64,000 nucleotides of DNA from an uncultured Bacteroidales bacterium (GTDB lineage: Bacteria > Bacteroidota > Bacteroidia > Bacteroidales > UBA932), in the NCBI GenBank assembly GCA_944323805.1, contig CALUTW010000006.1, positions 1 through 64,000 of the forward strand, given 5' to 3'. The stretch's first letter is position 1. Each line of letters begins with the position of its first letter. Both the position numbers and the translations under genes were made by a program. The notes beneath the pieces are model-generated. The model was not told the origin of the DNA. It saw nothing but the letters and a program-made list of their open reading frames with translations, and did no database searches. Positions 53,587-63,958 of this stretch are shown in pieces.

Positions 53587-56049
53587 CTACAGTACATCCT
53601 TTTCAGAATCTATTATTCCAGGGATACCTGTCACCGAACCTGAGAATGTCACTGTCCCGGTCTTCACTTCCTTCACTATCCTCCTGTCGGTATCGTCCCT
53701 GTGCAATGACGCCCCGGCGGATTTCAGGATTGCCTTGTATTCTTTCATCACAGGCTGCGGTTCCACCGGATAACGGCACTGGAATGGCGTAGCCGGGGAA
53801 AGTTCCCTGTATTCCTCTTCATAACGGGCAATCTTCCCTTCATCAGGTGTCTTGCCGAGATAATTCCCGTCCCTTACAGCCGATACATCATAGACATTGC
53901 CATCGATATAGAATGCCCCCGGAATCATCGACGTGCTTCCGGATGTATATATCTCGACATACCGTCCGTCGAGATTCTTCGTCCCCGGACCCGGACGGAA
54001 GAGATTGCCGGAGACATTGAACCAGCCTTCCTCCCCACCATAGATGGCTTTCATTCCCCAGTTGTATACTATATTATTGACGAATTCCACGGTGCCTCTC
54101 CTGAAGAGCAGGTCCTCGCCTTCGTATATCGCAGGGTGGTCGAACCGAGGATTGCGGCTGTTGTTATGTGCCAGAATATTGTGATGGAAAGTCACGTTGC
54201 GGCCGCCCCAGATGCCGCCGTAGCCATGCTGGCCCTTGCGGTGTATGGAACTGTTGAGAGCCTCGGAGATTATGCACCACTGGACTGTGGCATTGCTGTT
54301 GGCATAGAACGACGCATTCTCGTCCGTGGCCCAGCTGATCGAGCAATGGTCTATGATAATGTTGTTGTTATGCCTTGCCCCGAGCGCATCGTTCTCATCC
54401 CTGGACTCGGAGCCCATACGGAATCTCAGATACCTTATTATGACTTCGTCAGCACCGATATACACTCCATGGTCGCATATTGTTATGCCTTCCCCGGGTG
54501 CAGTCTGCCCGAGTATCGTGATATAAGGGTCCTCAATCTTGAGTGTAGACTTGAGATGTATTTCGCCGCTTACGGCAAATCTGACGATTCTCGGCCCTTC
54601 TGCCCTGACGGCATGCCTCAATGTCCCTTCCTCCCCGGTATCCTCGAGCGATGTGACAACATACTCACGGCCTCCGCGGCCTCCGGCAGTATACATGCCG
54701 CCGCCCTGTGCCCCGTCAAAGGCAGGGATACGGGAAATATCCGACACGGCAACCCGTCCGTCAACAATATACCGTCCGTCGAACACGTAGTCGATATTGT
54801 TGGCTGCCTCGTATTCCAGCGAGGCCCAGATGAACGGGCCGACGCCCTTGCAGTCGTTGTCTATGACAGGCTCGCTCAGATAATACCCGTAAGTGCCGCT
54901 GCGCATCTGTTTCCCGCCCAGCCCGGCGACTGAGCAGCAGGAAGTGAGCGAGATGGTCCCGTCCCCGTTCTCCCTTACAAAAGTATCAATGAACCTGCGG
55001 TACAGATCGCGGGAATAGTCTCTCCATGAACTGTCAAGATAGCCCATGCGGACGCCTTTAAGTGTGGCATAGGTAAACATTGCGGATGCTGTCGCCTCCA
55101 GATAATTGCCCTCGCGTCCGGGGGCGTCCAGGACCTGGTACCACATCCATGTCTCAGGGTCCGCATACTTTCTCACTGCCTCCATCAGATATTGGAACTG
55201 CTCCACGAGAGCCTCCCTGTCCGGATGTTTTTCAGGGAAATAGTCAAGGGTCTCGGTCAGGGCCACCGCATACCATCCGCATGCCCTGCCCCATGCATGT
55301 GCAGACTGTCCGGTCAGGGAATCGGCCCAGAACATTGACCTGGACTCATCCCACGCATGACGGAAAAGACCTGTCTGCGGGTCATATGTATGCTTTGCCG
55401 CCCCCTTGAAATGTCCGGCGATATCGCTGAAAAGGGAATCCCTGTCCTCCTTGGGGGAAAACCTCCTTGTATACTCGGCATAGAATGGCTGGGCCATGTA
55501 CAGCCCGTCGAGCCACACCTGATGCGGGTAGATCTGCTTGTGCCAGAATATCCCGTCTTCCGTACGCGGCTGGGTATCGATCTGCTCCCTTATCTTGCGC
55601 AGGACTCTGCGGTATTTCTTGTCCCCGAAGTCATCATAAAGCCTGTAATATATGCGTGCAGGACAGATATGGTCTACATTGTATGCGTCTTTCCTGTACT
55701 TGTAGACATCCCCGTCCTCCGTAGCCATAGTATCCGCCCACTGGCGCACATAGTCTACAGCATAGCCGAGGTCATACCGCTCAGCCACATCCATGAACGA
55801 CAGGAGTTCAAGGCCGGTGGTATAGTTCCATTTCAGGCTGCCCTGCCGGCCGTCAAGCCATGAGGCCTGCGGATTCCTGGCCATTTCGGACAGCATCATC
55901 CTTACGGAATAAGGCTCCACCTCGCGTATGAAGCCATAATCCCCGGACTGTACGTCCGTATCTCCGGCATGCAGCGAGGCCGCCGGCAATGTCCATGCTG
56001 AAAAGACCGCCACGACGGCAAGCCCGGTAACATATCTGAATATATCCAT
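53587..56049 (-). CDS. GH105 unsaturated rhamnogalacturonyl hydrolase fused to PL1 pectate lyase
   Basis: The 820-residue secreted protein has a Sec signal (about 1-28). Residues 35-420 form a GH105 (alpha/alpha)6 barrel with the catalytic aspartate region HQVWLDGLYMAQPF, RACGWYAVALTE and SLTSCCSVAGLGG. From about 440 a PL1 beta-helix starts (FDGAQGGGMYTAGGRGG) with AHNNSRNPRFDHP near 645. The lyase makes unsaturated uronide ends, and the GH105 half removes exactly such ends, so the fusion couples two successive steps. It has no EF-hand tail, unlike the other PL1. Confidence 0.9.
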   Translation of the reverse strand: MDIFRYVTGLAVVAVFSAWTLPAASLHAGDTDVQSGDYGFIREVEPYSVRMMLSEMARNPQASWLDGRQGSLKWNYTTGLELLSFMDVAERYDLGYAVDYVRQWADTMATEDGDVYKYRKDAYNVDHICPARIYYRLYDDFGDKKYRRVLRKIREQIDTQPRTEDGIFWHKQIYPHQVWLDGLYMAQPFYAEYTRRFSPKEDRDSLFSDIAGHFKGAAKHTYDPQTGLFRHAWDESRSMFWADSLTGQSAHAWGRACGWYAVALTETLDYFPEKHPDREALVEQFQYLMEAVRKYADPETWMWYQVLDAPGREGNYLEATASAMFTYATLKGVRMGYLDSSWRDYSRDLYRRFIDTFVRENGDGTISLTSCCSVAGLGGKQMRSGTYGYYLSEPVIDNDCKGVGPFIWASLEYEAANNIDYVFDGRYIVDGRVAVSDISRIPAFDGAQGGGMYTAGGRGGREYVVTSLEDTGEEGTLRHAVRAEGPRIVRFAVSGEIHLKSTLKIEDPYITILGQTAPGEGITICDHGVYIGADEVIIRYLRFRMGSESRDENDALGARHNNNIIIDHCSISWATDENASFYANSNATVQWCIISEALNSSIHRKGQHGYGGIWGGRNVTFHHNILAHNNSRNPRFDHPAIYEGEDLLFRRGTVEFVNNIVYNWGMKAIYGGEEGWFNVSGNLFRPGPGTKNLDGRYVEIYTSGSTSMIPGAFYIDGNVYDVSAVRDGNYLGKTPDEGKIARYEEEYRELSPATPFQCRYPVEPQPVMKEYKAILKSAGASLHRDDTDRRIVKEVKTGTVTFSGSVTGIPGIIDSEKDVL

Positions 56050-56086
56050 ATCCTTTAAAGTTATTTATGATTCATTGGAATGTAAC

Positions 56087-59000
56087 TCACTTGCTGTCCC
56101 TGGCCGGTTTCTGCCTGTTCTCCCGGATATAGTCCGCCGGGGACATCCCGAAATGCTTCTTGAAGGAGCGGCTGAAATACCCCGGATCGGAAAAGCCGAC
56201 CTTGTATGAAGTCTCCGACACCGAATACTGCCCTGTCTTCAGGTAATATATCGCCTTTTCAAGGCGGTATTCCTGGATAAGCTCGACAGGGGATTTGCCG
56301 GTAAGACCTTTCAGCTTGTTGTACATCGATGTACGTCCCATCCCGACATACCCGGCGAGACTGTCGACTGTCACGTCGGAATCAGCCACATTGTCTTCAA
56401 GCCATTTCATGACTTTCTTTATAAGCTCCTCATCCCTGTCTGTGATGACAATCTCGTCAGGGGATATCTCTATCCTTGCAGTCCTGCCTTCATTCTGATG
56501 CCTGTCCGTCCCCGATGCGCCTGATGCCGAGAGGCGCGTAATCAGCTCCTTTCTGCGGTCAAGCAGATTCTCCATCCTTGCTGTCAGAAGCTCCATAGTG
56601 AACGGCTTGGCGATATATCCGTCCGCCCCGTATTTCATTGCCTTTACGTGGGTGTCGTTCTCATGCTTTGCCGTTATCATTATTATAGGGATATGGCTTG
56701 TCGCGAAATCTCCGCGTATCCTGTTGATGAGCTCGATACCGTCCATTTCAGGCATCATCAGGTCCGTGACTATCATATCAGGCATCCAGCCCGATGAAAT
56801 TACCTGAAGCGCTTCCTTGCCGTTGGATGCATCCCGCACTTCATATTTGTTGATCAGGCAATTGTATATGTACACCTTGAGTTCCGCATTGTCTTCTACG
56901 ACAAGCACCTTCAGGGCACCGTGCGGATATGTCGGCTTGACCTTGTACTTGCTCAGTCCATAGGCCTCCTCTTTGTCGCCGTCTTTCACAATGATGTCAT
57001 CATCGATGAATTCAGCCTTGTCCTCGGAAAAATGCTCCCTGTCGACAGGCAGTGACACATAGAACCTGGACCCCTTGTTTACCTGGCTCTCCACCCATAT
57101 GCGGCCGCCGTGCATCTGCACTATCTCCTTACAGAATGACAGGCCTATGCCGCTGCTGGACATACCCTTGAGAGAATCCGAAGCCTGCACGAAAAGGTCG
57201 AAGATTGCGGCCCTCTTATCTTTCGGCACGCCTATGCCGTTGTCCTTGACCATTATCGTCACATCCTCGGACCCCTCCTTGTAGTAGATTGCCAATTCTA
57301 TCCTGCCACCGTCGGAAGTGTACTTGAATGCATTGGAGACGAGATTGTAGACAAGTGCCTCAAGACGTCCGGCATCGCCCCACATCATAAGCGAATCCAC
57401 TGAATGGGTAAGGATAAGCTCCATATTCCGCTCGGCAGCCATGTCCTTGAAATCATCATATACGGAGCGCAACAGCCTGACAATGTCGACCTGCCGGACC
57501 TTAAGCCGCATTTTTCCTCCGACTATCCTCCTGATATCCAGAAGCTGGTCCACAAGCGTCATCATCCTGCGGGCATTCCGGTACACCATATTGACACTGT
57601 AGCCTGACCTGTCCCCTTCCGGGAGATGGCTGCGGATATCGTCTATTCCTCCGAGGATAAGGGTCAGAGGTGTCCTGAGCTCATGCGAGATATTTGTGAA
57701 GAACCTTACCTTCAGGTCGTTGAGGTCCTGTTCGAGCTTGACGTCATTCTTGAGTTTCATCGAAGTGATGAACATGTGCACAAGAATGCCGGCTATAAGC
57801 AGGAATACTGCGGCATAAAAGACCTTGGAGGCGGTACTGTTCCAGACAGAAGGCCTTATCCTCAGCTTGACGGAGGCAAGGTCGATGTCGGCATCCTCCC
57901 CATGCGATGACGAAGCCTTGACAAGGAAAGTATATTTGCCCGGCGGGATACGCGAATATGTCGCGCTGTTTGCCTGTCCAGCAATCCAGTTCTTGTCATA
58001 TCCCTCGAGCATATAGGAATAATTGACCATCCCCTGCAGCCTGTAGTTCAGGGACGAGAAGTCTATGCGGAAAAAGGAGTAGTCATGAGGAATCTCCACC
58101 CTGCCTGCAAGCGGGACACGCTTCCCGTCGATGCTCAGCCCTGACAGGGCAAGCATCAGAGGCTCCGACGTGTAGACAAAATCATCGGGATCTATCCTGT
58201 ATACATTGTTGTAGGTCCCGAATACAAGCGACCCGTCCCTGAGCCTCGTGCATGTGGCCTCACTGAATGTGGTGGACAGTATGCCGTCATACTTCGTGTA
58301 GTTTGTCACAGAGTTCCCGCAATGCGAGATCTTTGATATTCCCGTCTCGGTCGCAAGCCATATATCCCCGTTTTCACTGCATACGGCAGACAGGACGATA
58401 TTGCTGGAAAGCCCGTTGCCGGCGCTGATTATGTCGAAGCCGGCATCATCCCCGTCAAAGCTGATCCGGTTGATGCCCCCCCCGAATGTACATAGCCAGG
58501 TATTGCCGTCATTGTCATCAAAAATATAGATTATGTCATTGTTCCCCAATGAATGCATGTCGCCTGGAATCTTCCGCACCGGATGGAATTCGGTAAGCTC
58601 CGCATTCTCCTGAGGCCAGAACCAGAGGAGGCCTGCGATTGTCCCCACCAGCATTCTCCCGTCCTGCATGCAATGCACATATCTTACCCTGTCGCCGTAT
58701 TCAAGAGGATAGTCCGGGAAACTGTCATATACGGTATGGAAATCCGTGCTTTCAGGGGAATCAAGCATCGACAGCCCTCCCCCGTACGTCCCGAACCAGA
58801 GCCTTCCGTCCTTGTCCTGGGTAATGGAGTATATGTTGTTGGAGCTTACGGTGGTCCTGTCATTGCAGTCATGCCTGAAATTCACTGCTTCCGTCCTGTC
58901 CTGAGACAGGCGGAAAAGGCCTTCGCCTTTGGTCCCCAGCCATATATACCCCGACGAGTCCTCGAATATCGAATAGATGTTGCCGAAACGTTCAGGATGC

Positions 59001-60436
59001 GGGAAACGCGTACAGGATGACATGTCTGGAGAATAGACATAGAGCTCGCTGCTCTTGGTCGCGACCCATACATTGTCCCCGCTGTCCCGGTATATCGCCC
59101 TGACCTCAGATGAGGAGCTCTCGTCCCTGGAGCATGTAGGGGGCACTATCACGTCCAGCTTCGGGGAAATCACAGTGACTCTCTCCAGGCCTCTCATTAT
59201 GGTGGAAAGCCACACCACCCCTGTCCTGTCTATCTCGAAGCAGGCCACACCGTTCATGAAGCGGCTGTCCTTCTGTTCCTTGACATTTGCAAGGGGTACT
59301 ATGGAATCATTTTCCCTGTCATAGTAGCCGAACCCGTAATTGTTCATCTTGATCCACAGCTGCCCGTCATGCTCCCTGACCTGGGCAAGGGTATCCGCAT
59401 AGTAGGACATCACATTGCGCGGATGTTCGTAATGCCTGAAACGGGACTTCTCCGGATTGAATGCCCAGATGCCTGTACGCTCGGTAGCAATCCACAGCAG
59501 GCCGCCGGAATCAGGGAAGAGATACCGCACACGGCCCATGTCCGACCTCAGCACATCGAGGGAAAGGTCTGCCGTATCCACTGCCGCCACAGCATTGTCG
59601 CTGAATCCGACATACAGTGACCTGCGGTCGCCGCTCCCGCTGACAGCCATTGCCGTTGCACGTCCAGCCCCGCAGCTGTCAAGTGCCACCCTGGACTGCC
59701 TCCCGGACTTCTTGTCGACGGCAAGCAGCTGGTCATCCGACACAAAATACACACAGCTTCCATACTCTGCAAAACCTGCCATGTCGGAGGTCCTTGTCAG
59801 CAGTACTGGATTACCTCCGCTGATTGCAGTCACACCGAGCTCGGAGACAGCATATACAGTTCCCTCCGAGTCCTCATATATCGCCCGTATGTCTTTCCCG
59901 GCATTCATGCCGTCCGGCCCGAAGAAGACGCTTGCCTGCAAGTCCGCGGAAATCCGGCACAGCCCGGTCCCTTCAAAGGCCACCCAGGTACTGCCGTCGG
60001 CAGCGCAGTGGAACGTGCTTATCCTTGCATTCTTGACGGCATCAAGGCCGGGGATGTCATCCGGGACAGACTTGAACCGCTCATATACAGGGTCGAACCT
60101 GTACAGGCGGTAATCATATGTCGTAATCCAGAGATATCCCGCCCTGTCCTCGTCAATCGACAGTATCCTGTTGTGCGAGAGATTTGCGTAATCCCCCGGG
60201 AGAATGGTATAGTTGACAAAACCGTTCCCGTCAAACCGGCTCAGCCCGTACCACGTGCAGAGCCAGATATATCCCTTGCTGTCCTGATGTATATCAGAGA
60301 TGGAATTATGGGAAAGACCGTCCTCGGATGAATAGTGCTCGAAGATACAGTCGAGCGGTGCCGAATATGAAAGGAATGCCGGAGCTGCAAGCAGCACCGA
60401 CAATAATGATATTATTCTTCTGACGCCGGATGGCAT
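56087..60436 (-). CDS. Hybrid two-component system regulator (HTCS), pectin PUL
   Basis: The 1449-residue inner-membrane sensor-regulator has a Sec signal, a long periplasmic double beta-propeller (about 25-750, repeats such as DGLSHNSISDIHQDSKGYIW, split by propeller blades), a Y_Y_Y domain (760-860), and a membrane segment near 880-900. Then come HisKA with the phospho-histidine in TNISHELRTPL (about 915), HATPase (1025-1140), a receiver domain with the aspartate in VTDLMMPEMDG (about 1223) and an AraC-type HTH (1345-1440). Binding of an oligogalacturonide in the periplasm should switch on the PUL. ATG 60436 gives a signal peptide; the 60526 start does not. It lies in mid-operon. A C8 run is at 58476-58483. 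Confidence 0.93.
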   Translation of the reverse strand: MPSGVRRIISLLSVLLAAPAFLSYSAPLDCIFEHYSSEDGLSHNSISDIHQDSKGYIWLCTWYGLSRFDGNGFVNYTILPGDYANLSHNRILSIDEDRAGYLWITTYDYRLYRFDPVYERFKSVPDDIPGLDAVKNARISTFHCAADGSTWVAFEGTGLCRISADLQASVFFGPDGMNAGKDIRAIYEDSEGTVYAVSELGVTAISGGNPVLLTRTSDMAGFAEYGSCVYFVSDDQLLAVDKKSGRQSRVALDSCGAGRATAMAVSGSGDRRSLYVGFSDNAVAAVDTADLSLDVLRSDMGRVRYLFPDSGGLLWIATERTGIWAFNPEKSRFRHYEHPRNVMSYYADTLAQVREHDGQLWIKMNNYGFGYYDRENDSIVPLANVKEQKDSRFMNGVACFEIDRTGVVWLSTIMRGLERVTVISPKLDVIVPPTCSRDESSSSEVRAIYRDSGDNVWVATKSSELYVYSPDMSSCTRFPHPERFGNIYSIFEDSSGYIWLGTKGEGLFRLSQDRTEAVNFRHDCNDRTTVSSNNIYSITQDKDGRLWFGTYGGGLSMLDSPESTDFHTVYDSFPDYPLEYGDRVRYVHCMQDGRMLVGTIAGLLWFWPQENAELTEFHPVRKIPGDMHSLGNNDIIYIFDDNDGNTWLCTFGGGINRISFDGDDAGFDIISAGNGLSSNIVLSAVCSENGDIWLATETGISKISHCGNSVTNYTKYDGILSTTFSEATCTRLRDGSLVFGTYNNVYRIDPDDFVYTSEPLMLALSGLSIDGKRVPLAGRVEIPHDYSFFRIDFSSLNYRLQGMVNYSYMLEGYDKNWIAGQANSATYSRIPPGKYTFLVKASSSHGEDADIDLASVKLRIRPSVWNSTASKVFYAAVFLLIAGILVHMFITSMKLKNDVKLEQDLNDLKVRFFTNISHELRTPLTLILGGIDDIRSHLPEGDRSGYSVNMVYRNARRMMTLVDQLLDIRRIVGGKMRLKVRQVDIVRLLRSVYDDFKDMAAERNMELILTHSVDSLMMWGDAGRLEALVYNLVSNAFKYTSDGGRIELAIYYKEGSEDVTIMVKDNGIGVPKDKRAAIFDLFVQASDSLKGMSSSGIGLSFCKEIVQMHGGRIWVESQVNKGSRFYVSLPVDREHFSEDKAEFIDDDIIVKDGDKEEAYGLSKYKVKPTYPHGALKVLVVEDNAELKVYIYNCLINKYEVRDASNGKEALQVISSGWMPDMIVTDLMMPEMDGIELINRIRGDFATSHIPIIMITAKHENDTHVKAMKYGADGYIAKPFTMELLTARMENLLDRRKELITRLSASGASGTDRHQNEGRTARIEISPDEIVITDRDEELIKKVMKWLEDNVADSDVTVDSLAGYVGMGRTSMYNKLKGLTGKSPVELIQEYRLEKAIYYLKTGQYSVSETSYKVGFSDPGYFSRSFKKHFGMSPADYIRENRQKPARDSK

Positions 60437-60504
60437 GGCCTTATATGTTATTTTCTGTCTGAAATAAAATATAAATTTACTGATTCGACACCATATCTGC
60501 AATA

Positions 60505-62226
60505 TCAGAACACCTTGAAATACCATTCCCTGTCTTCCGGGGAAGTTGTCGCCTTTACTGCGTCACGTGGTCCCAGGACAGCCTCGGGGGTGTATTTCTG
60601 CAGGTCCCTCTCCTTCAGGAAATGCGACCATGGCACACGCTCCCCCTTGCCTGCCGCTCCCGGGCCAGTGTTCCCGTATTCGGCATAGAAGGATGTCTTT
60701 TCGGCATCCGGCTTGTTCCAGTTGTGCCATCCGGCTGGCAGTATATGGTCTCCGAGCCGGCACTCTATGAATACCGTCTTTGCATATGGGCGCCACGGTC
60801 TCCCGAGATATACCCCGGATGCATCCCCGTTGTGCACAAGACGGCAGTTCCGGAACACATAGCCATATGGGGCTCCTTCCGGAGTGGCTGCAGCGGTCAC
60901 ATAGCTGTTCTTCTTGCTCATGATGGTGCACCCGTCAAAATATGCGGTGGCAAAGCCGAATATGAAGTCAGTTGTCCCTTCGATATAGCAGTCCCTGAAA
61001 TACTGGCGCTGCCCCGGGCCGAAATTATAGACCGTATCCTGGTTGGCGATGAACCGGCAGTTGATGAAAGCCGCCCTGTCCCCGTCAACCGTGATTGCGC
61101 AGGCCTGGCCGATGGACTTGCCCTCTCCGGCCGTATTCTCGAATGTGATGTTCTCCGCAAGGAAATCATCCGCATGCATGAACACAGTAGATGTCGCGGA
61201 CGTACCCATAGGATACCCCGTAGAGCCGGCCTTTCTGGCATAGTCATCCCAGGTTATTACCGTCTCATATACGTCTTCGCCGATAAGATGGAGCTTCTGC
61301 TTGTTTGCCGGGATTGTAAGTTTTTCCCTGTATATGCCGCTCCTGACAAATATCGTTGTCTGGTCCTGCTTGCAATAGTCTGGTGCGGCATCGACGGCTT
61401 CCTGGACTGTGAAGAAGTCTCCGCTGCCGTCCTTGGCGACCACGAAGTCGTATTCAGTGACATGCTCCGCAAGTTCAGGAATCACGTCCACAATGGCAGG
61501 CAGCAGCAGCTCGACAAGCTTCCTCGCCCCGGCGGCATTGGTGTGGGTATTGTCCTCAAGCCCGTCCGGGTGCCGGGGATTCGTACCCTCCGGAATCCAC
61601 ATGTAATATTTCCTTGAGGCCTCGTCTCCGAGAGAGATGAGCCATTCCTGGGTAATTGTATTCGCATCAATCAGAGGTATGCCGAATTCTTCGGCCACCT
61701 GCATGGCAGCCGCAGGATAATCTCCATGACAGTCGCGCTTCAGCTGCCCCTCGCTGTCAAACCATCTGCGGGATACGGGGGTAAACAGCACCGGCTTTGC
61801 ACCCTCCGAAAGGGCGTATCCTATGAACTTCCTCAGATTTTCCTGATAGAGCCCGAATGCAGGTGCATAGCGTGTGGAATCGGACTCCTTGGAGTCATTA
61901 TGCCCGAACTGGATGAAAAGGTATTCCCCAGGCTTGAGATCCGCCTTGACCTTGTCCCACAATCCCCGGTCGATAAAGCTCTTTGTACTCCTGCCGTTCT
62001 GGGCATAGTTCACCACAGTGACACAGCTGTCGAGATGGGAAGGGAGACGCTGTCCCCAGCCCCTTTCGGGATTCTGCCTTGACAGATCCTTGTCCGCCAT
62101 CGTGGAGTCGCCCATAAGCCTGAGCACAATCTTATTTCCAGTGTTTCCTGAGCCTTGATCCTCAGCAAGCGCACACAACGGCAGGCACAGCACAGCCGCA
62201 GCAATACAATATCGTATAAATTTCAT
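60505..62226 (-). CDS. CE12 acetylesterase fused to CE8 pectin methylesterase
   Basis: The 573-residue secreted protein has a signal peptide (about 1-22), an SGNH domain like CE12 rhamnogalacturonan acetylesterases (about 30-250: GDSTMADK, FGHNDSKES, DNTHTNAAGA) and a CE8 beta-helix (about 260-570) starting FVVAKDGSGDFFTVQEAVDA. CE8 catalytic blocks are present: ANQDTVYNFG, GTTDFIFGFATAYFDG and LGRPWRPYAKTVF. It should strip acetyl and methyl esters from pectin so that lyases and GH28 can act. ATG 62226 (MKFIRYCIAAAVL) is preferred over 62247. It starts 63 bases after GH28. Confidence 0.9.
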   Translation of the reverse strand: MKFIRYCIAAAVLCLPLCALAEDQGSGNTGNKIVLRLMGDSTMADKDLSRQNPERGWGQRLPSHLDSCVTVVNYAQNGRSTKSFIDRGLWDKVKADLKPGEYLFIQFGHNDSKESDSTRYAPAFGLYQENLRKFIGYALSEGAKPVLFTPVSRRWFDSEGQLKRDCHGDYPAAAMQVAEEFGIPLIDANTITQEWLISLGDEASRKYYMWIPEGTNPRHPDGLEDNTHTNAAGARKLVELLLPAIVDVIPELAEHVTEYDFVVAKDGSGDFFTVQEAVDAAPDYCKQDQTTIFVRSGIYREKLTIPANKQKLHLIGEDVYETVITWDDYARKAGSTGYPMGTSATSTVFMHADDFLAENITFENTAGEGKSIGQACAITVDGDRAAFINCRFIANQDTVYNFGPGQRQYFRDCYIEGTTDFIFGFATAYFDGCTIMSKKNSYVTAAATPEGAPYGYVFRNCRLVHNGDASGVYLGRPWRPYAKTVFIECRLGDHILPAGWHNWNKPDAEKTSFYAEYGNTGPGAAGKGERVPWSHFLKERDLQKYTPEAVLGPRDAVKATTSPEDREWYFKVF

Positions 62227-62289
62227 AGCCTCCATATTTATTCTCATTCAGATTTCCTCATCAGGCAGCCACCGGACTGCATGCCGCCG

Positions 62290-63906
62290 CTAATCAACCG
62301 TGATGTTCCCGCTCCTGTACCGGAACAATGTGATTGTCTCTCCCTGAGACTTGCCGTCCGCGGCATCCCGGCATCCTTCGATACGTACATTGTTGCAGTT
62401 CGCCACCGAAAAGCCCGGACCTGTCTTCTGCCTGATGTCAACATTCTTCAGCACTACCCCGTCGGAATATCTGATATCAGCGCCCTTTTCCGACACTATC
62501 AGACAGTCCTCCACTGTCACATTGGCGATGTTCTTTTCAGGTATCCCGTTGAAATACATGGCCCTTTCAGCCCCGCTGCATACGATGTCGCTTATATGGA
62601 TGTCACGGAATTCCGGAGTAGTCTCGTCGGCAGGCACCATCTCTATGTCATACTCCGAAGACTGTCCTTCGGCAGCTGCCTCGACAGCGGATTTCCCTCC
62701 GTAGTGCAGGTCAAAAAGCAACGGTTCGGTCGGGATGTCCATCATCGCGATTCCATCTATGAATATGTTCCGGACTACACCGCCCCTGCCGCGGCAGCTC
62801 TTGAACCTCAGACCCACATCCGTGCCGAGGAAACGGCAGTTGGTCACGGATACATTCTCGACGCCTCCGGACATCTCGCTCCCGACGACAAAACCGCCAT
62901 GGCCGTGAAAGACTATACAATTGTCCACTATAAGGTTGCGGCAAGGGCGTGCACGGCGGCGGCCATCCTCGTCCTTCCCCGACTTTACGCATATTGCATC
63001 GTCCCCCACATCGAAGGATGAGTTGAGCACCAGCACATCCTCGCATGAATCTATATCGATGCCGTCCCCGTTCTGTGAATACCACGGGTTCCTTACTGTA
63101 ATATTATTTATTATGACATTGCGGCACATGAGAGGATGGATGTTCCAGCAAGGGGAATTCTGGAAGAGTACGTCCTCCAGCAGGACATTCTCGCATTCCC
63201 TGAGCCCGATCATGACAGGACGGAGATATGTCTTGACCGATTCCCAGTCCTCCTCGGTCTCCATTCCCTGGGGCACATTGAACGCGTCGCTTACCTGCGA
63301 CCCGCGGAAAGAGCTGGAATCCGGATACCAGACATCTCCCTTATCATTAGTAAAGCCTCCCGAAGCGAGGAGTTCCTTCCATTGAGACGGAGACATCTTG
63401 GATTTCTTTACCTGCCGCCACGCATCTCCCGAGCCGTCTATAGTCCCGCCGCCGGTAATGGAGATGTTCCGTGCCCCGTATGCATTGACCGGAGACTGGC
63501 ACCTGCGCGTATCAAGGCCTTCGAAGACCGTCTCGACAATCGGATACAGGTCACGTTGCGGGGAGAAACGGATAACGGCCTCCGGAGTCACATGCAGGTC
63601 TATATTGTCTTTCAGTGTCACAGGCCCTGTAAGCCATATGCCTTCCGGGACGATAAGGTGGCCTCCACCCACTGAAACGAGAGAATCGACGGCATCCCTG
63701 AAAGCATCTGTATTCAGTGTCACGCCGTCCCCGACGGCACCGAAATCCGTCAGAAGGACCTTATGGTCCGGAATCTGCGGCCGGTGCACCTTCTCCATAC
63801 TGAAAGGCAGGTCGGCATATACGTGCTCAAATTCATATTGTCCGCAACCGGTAAGAGCCAGTCCCCCGATAATGGAGGTCATGGCAAGTATTTTCGGCAG
63901 GTTCAT
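62290..63906 (-). CDS. GH28 polygalacturonase lipoprotein
   Basis: The 538-residue lipoprotein (lipobox LALTGC) is a GH28 beta-helix: TDFGAVGDG start, and the four active-site blocks NGDGIDID, GDDAICVKSG, GHGGFV and RFKSCRG. Exo- or endo-cleavage of galacturonic acid chains is expected; the long loops and PUL context suit exo-action on oligomers. It is the first gene of the five-gene operon, with -7 element TACATTTG (63958-63951) 45 bases upstream. Confidence 0.92.
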   Translation of the reverse strand: MNLPKILAMTSIIGGLALTGCGQYEFEHVYADLPFSMEKVHRPQIPDHKVLLTDFGAVGDGVTLNTDAFRDAVDSLVSVGGGHLIVPEGIWLTGPVTLKDNIDLHVTPEAVIRFSPQRDLYPIVETVFEGLDTRRCQSPVNAYGARNISITGGGTIDGSGDAWRQVKKSKMSPSQWKELLASGGFTNDKGDVWYPDSSSFRGSQVSDAFNVPQGMETEEDWESVKTYLRPVMIGLRECENVLLEDVLFQNSPCWNIHPLMCRNVIINNITVRNPWYSQNGDGIDIDSCEDVLVLNSSFDVGDDAICVKSGKDEDGRRRARPCRNLIVDNCIVFHGHGGFVVGSEMSGGVENVSVTNCRFLGTDVGLRFKSCRGRGGVVRNIFIDGIAMMDIPTEPLLFDLHYGGKSAVEAAAEGQSSEYDIEMVPADETTPEFRDIHISDIVCSGAERAMYFNGIPEKNIANVTVEDCLIVSEKGADIRYSDGVVLKNVDIRQKTGPGFSVANCNNVRIEGCRDAADGKSQGETITLFRYRSGNITVD

Positions 63907-63950
63907 GGTTATCAGGTTTAATATGTCCGCATCATGTGATTTTACGTATG

Positions 63951-63958
63951 CAAATGTA
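63951..63958 (-). promoter_or_regulatory. -7 element TACATTTG for the pectin operon
   Basis: Exact TAnnTTTG on the minus strand, upstream of GH28. It overlaps TATGCAAAT (63947-63955), which resembles the direct-repeat unit upstream of the pectin susC. Confidence 0.5.
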
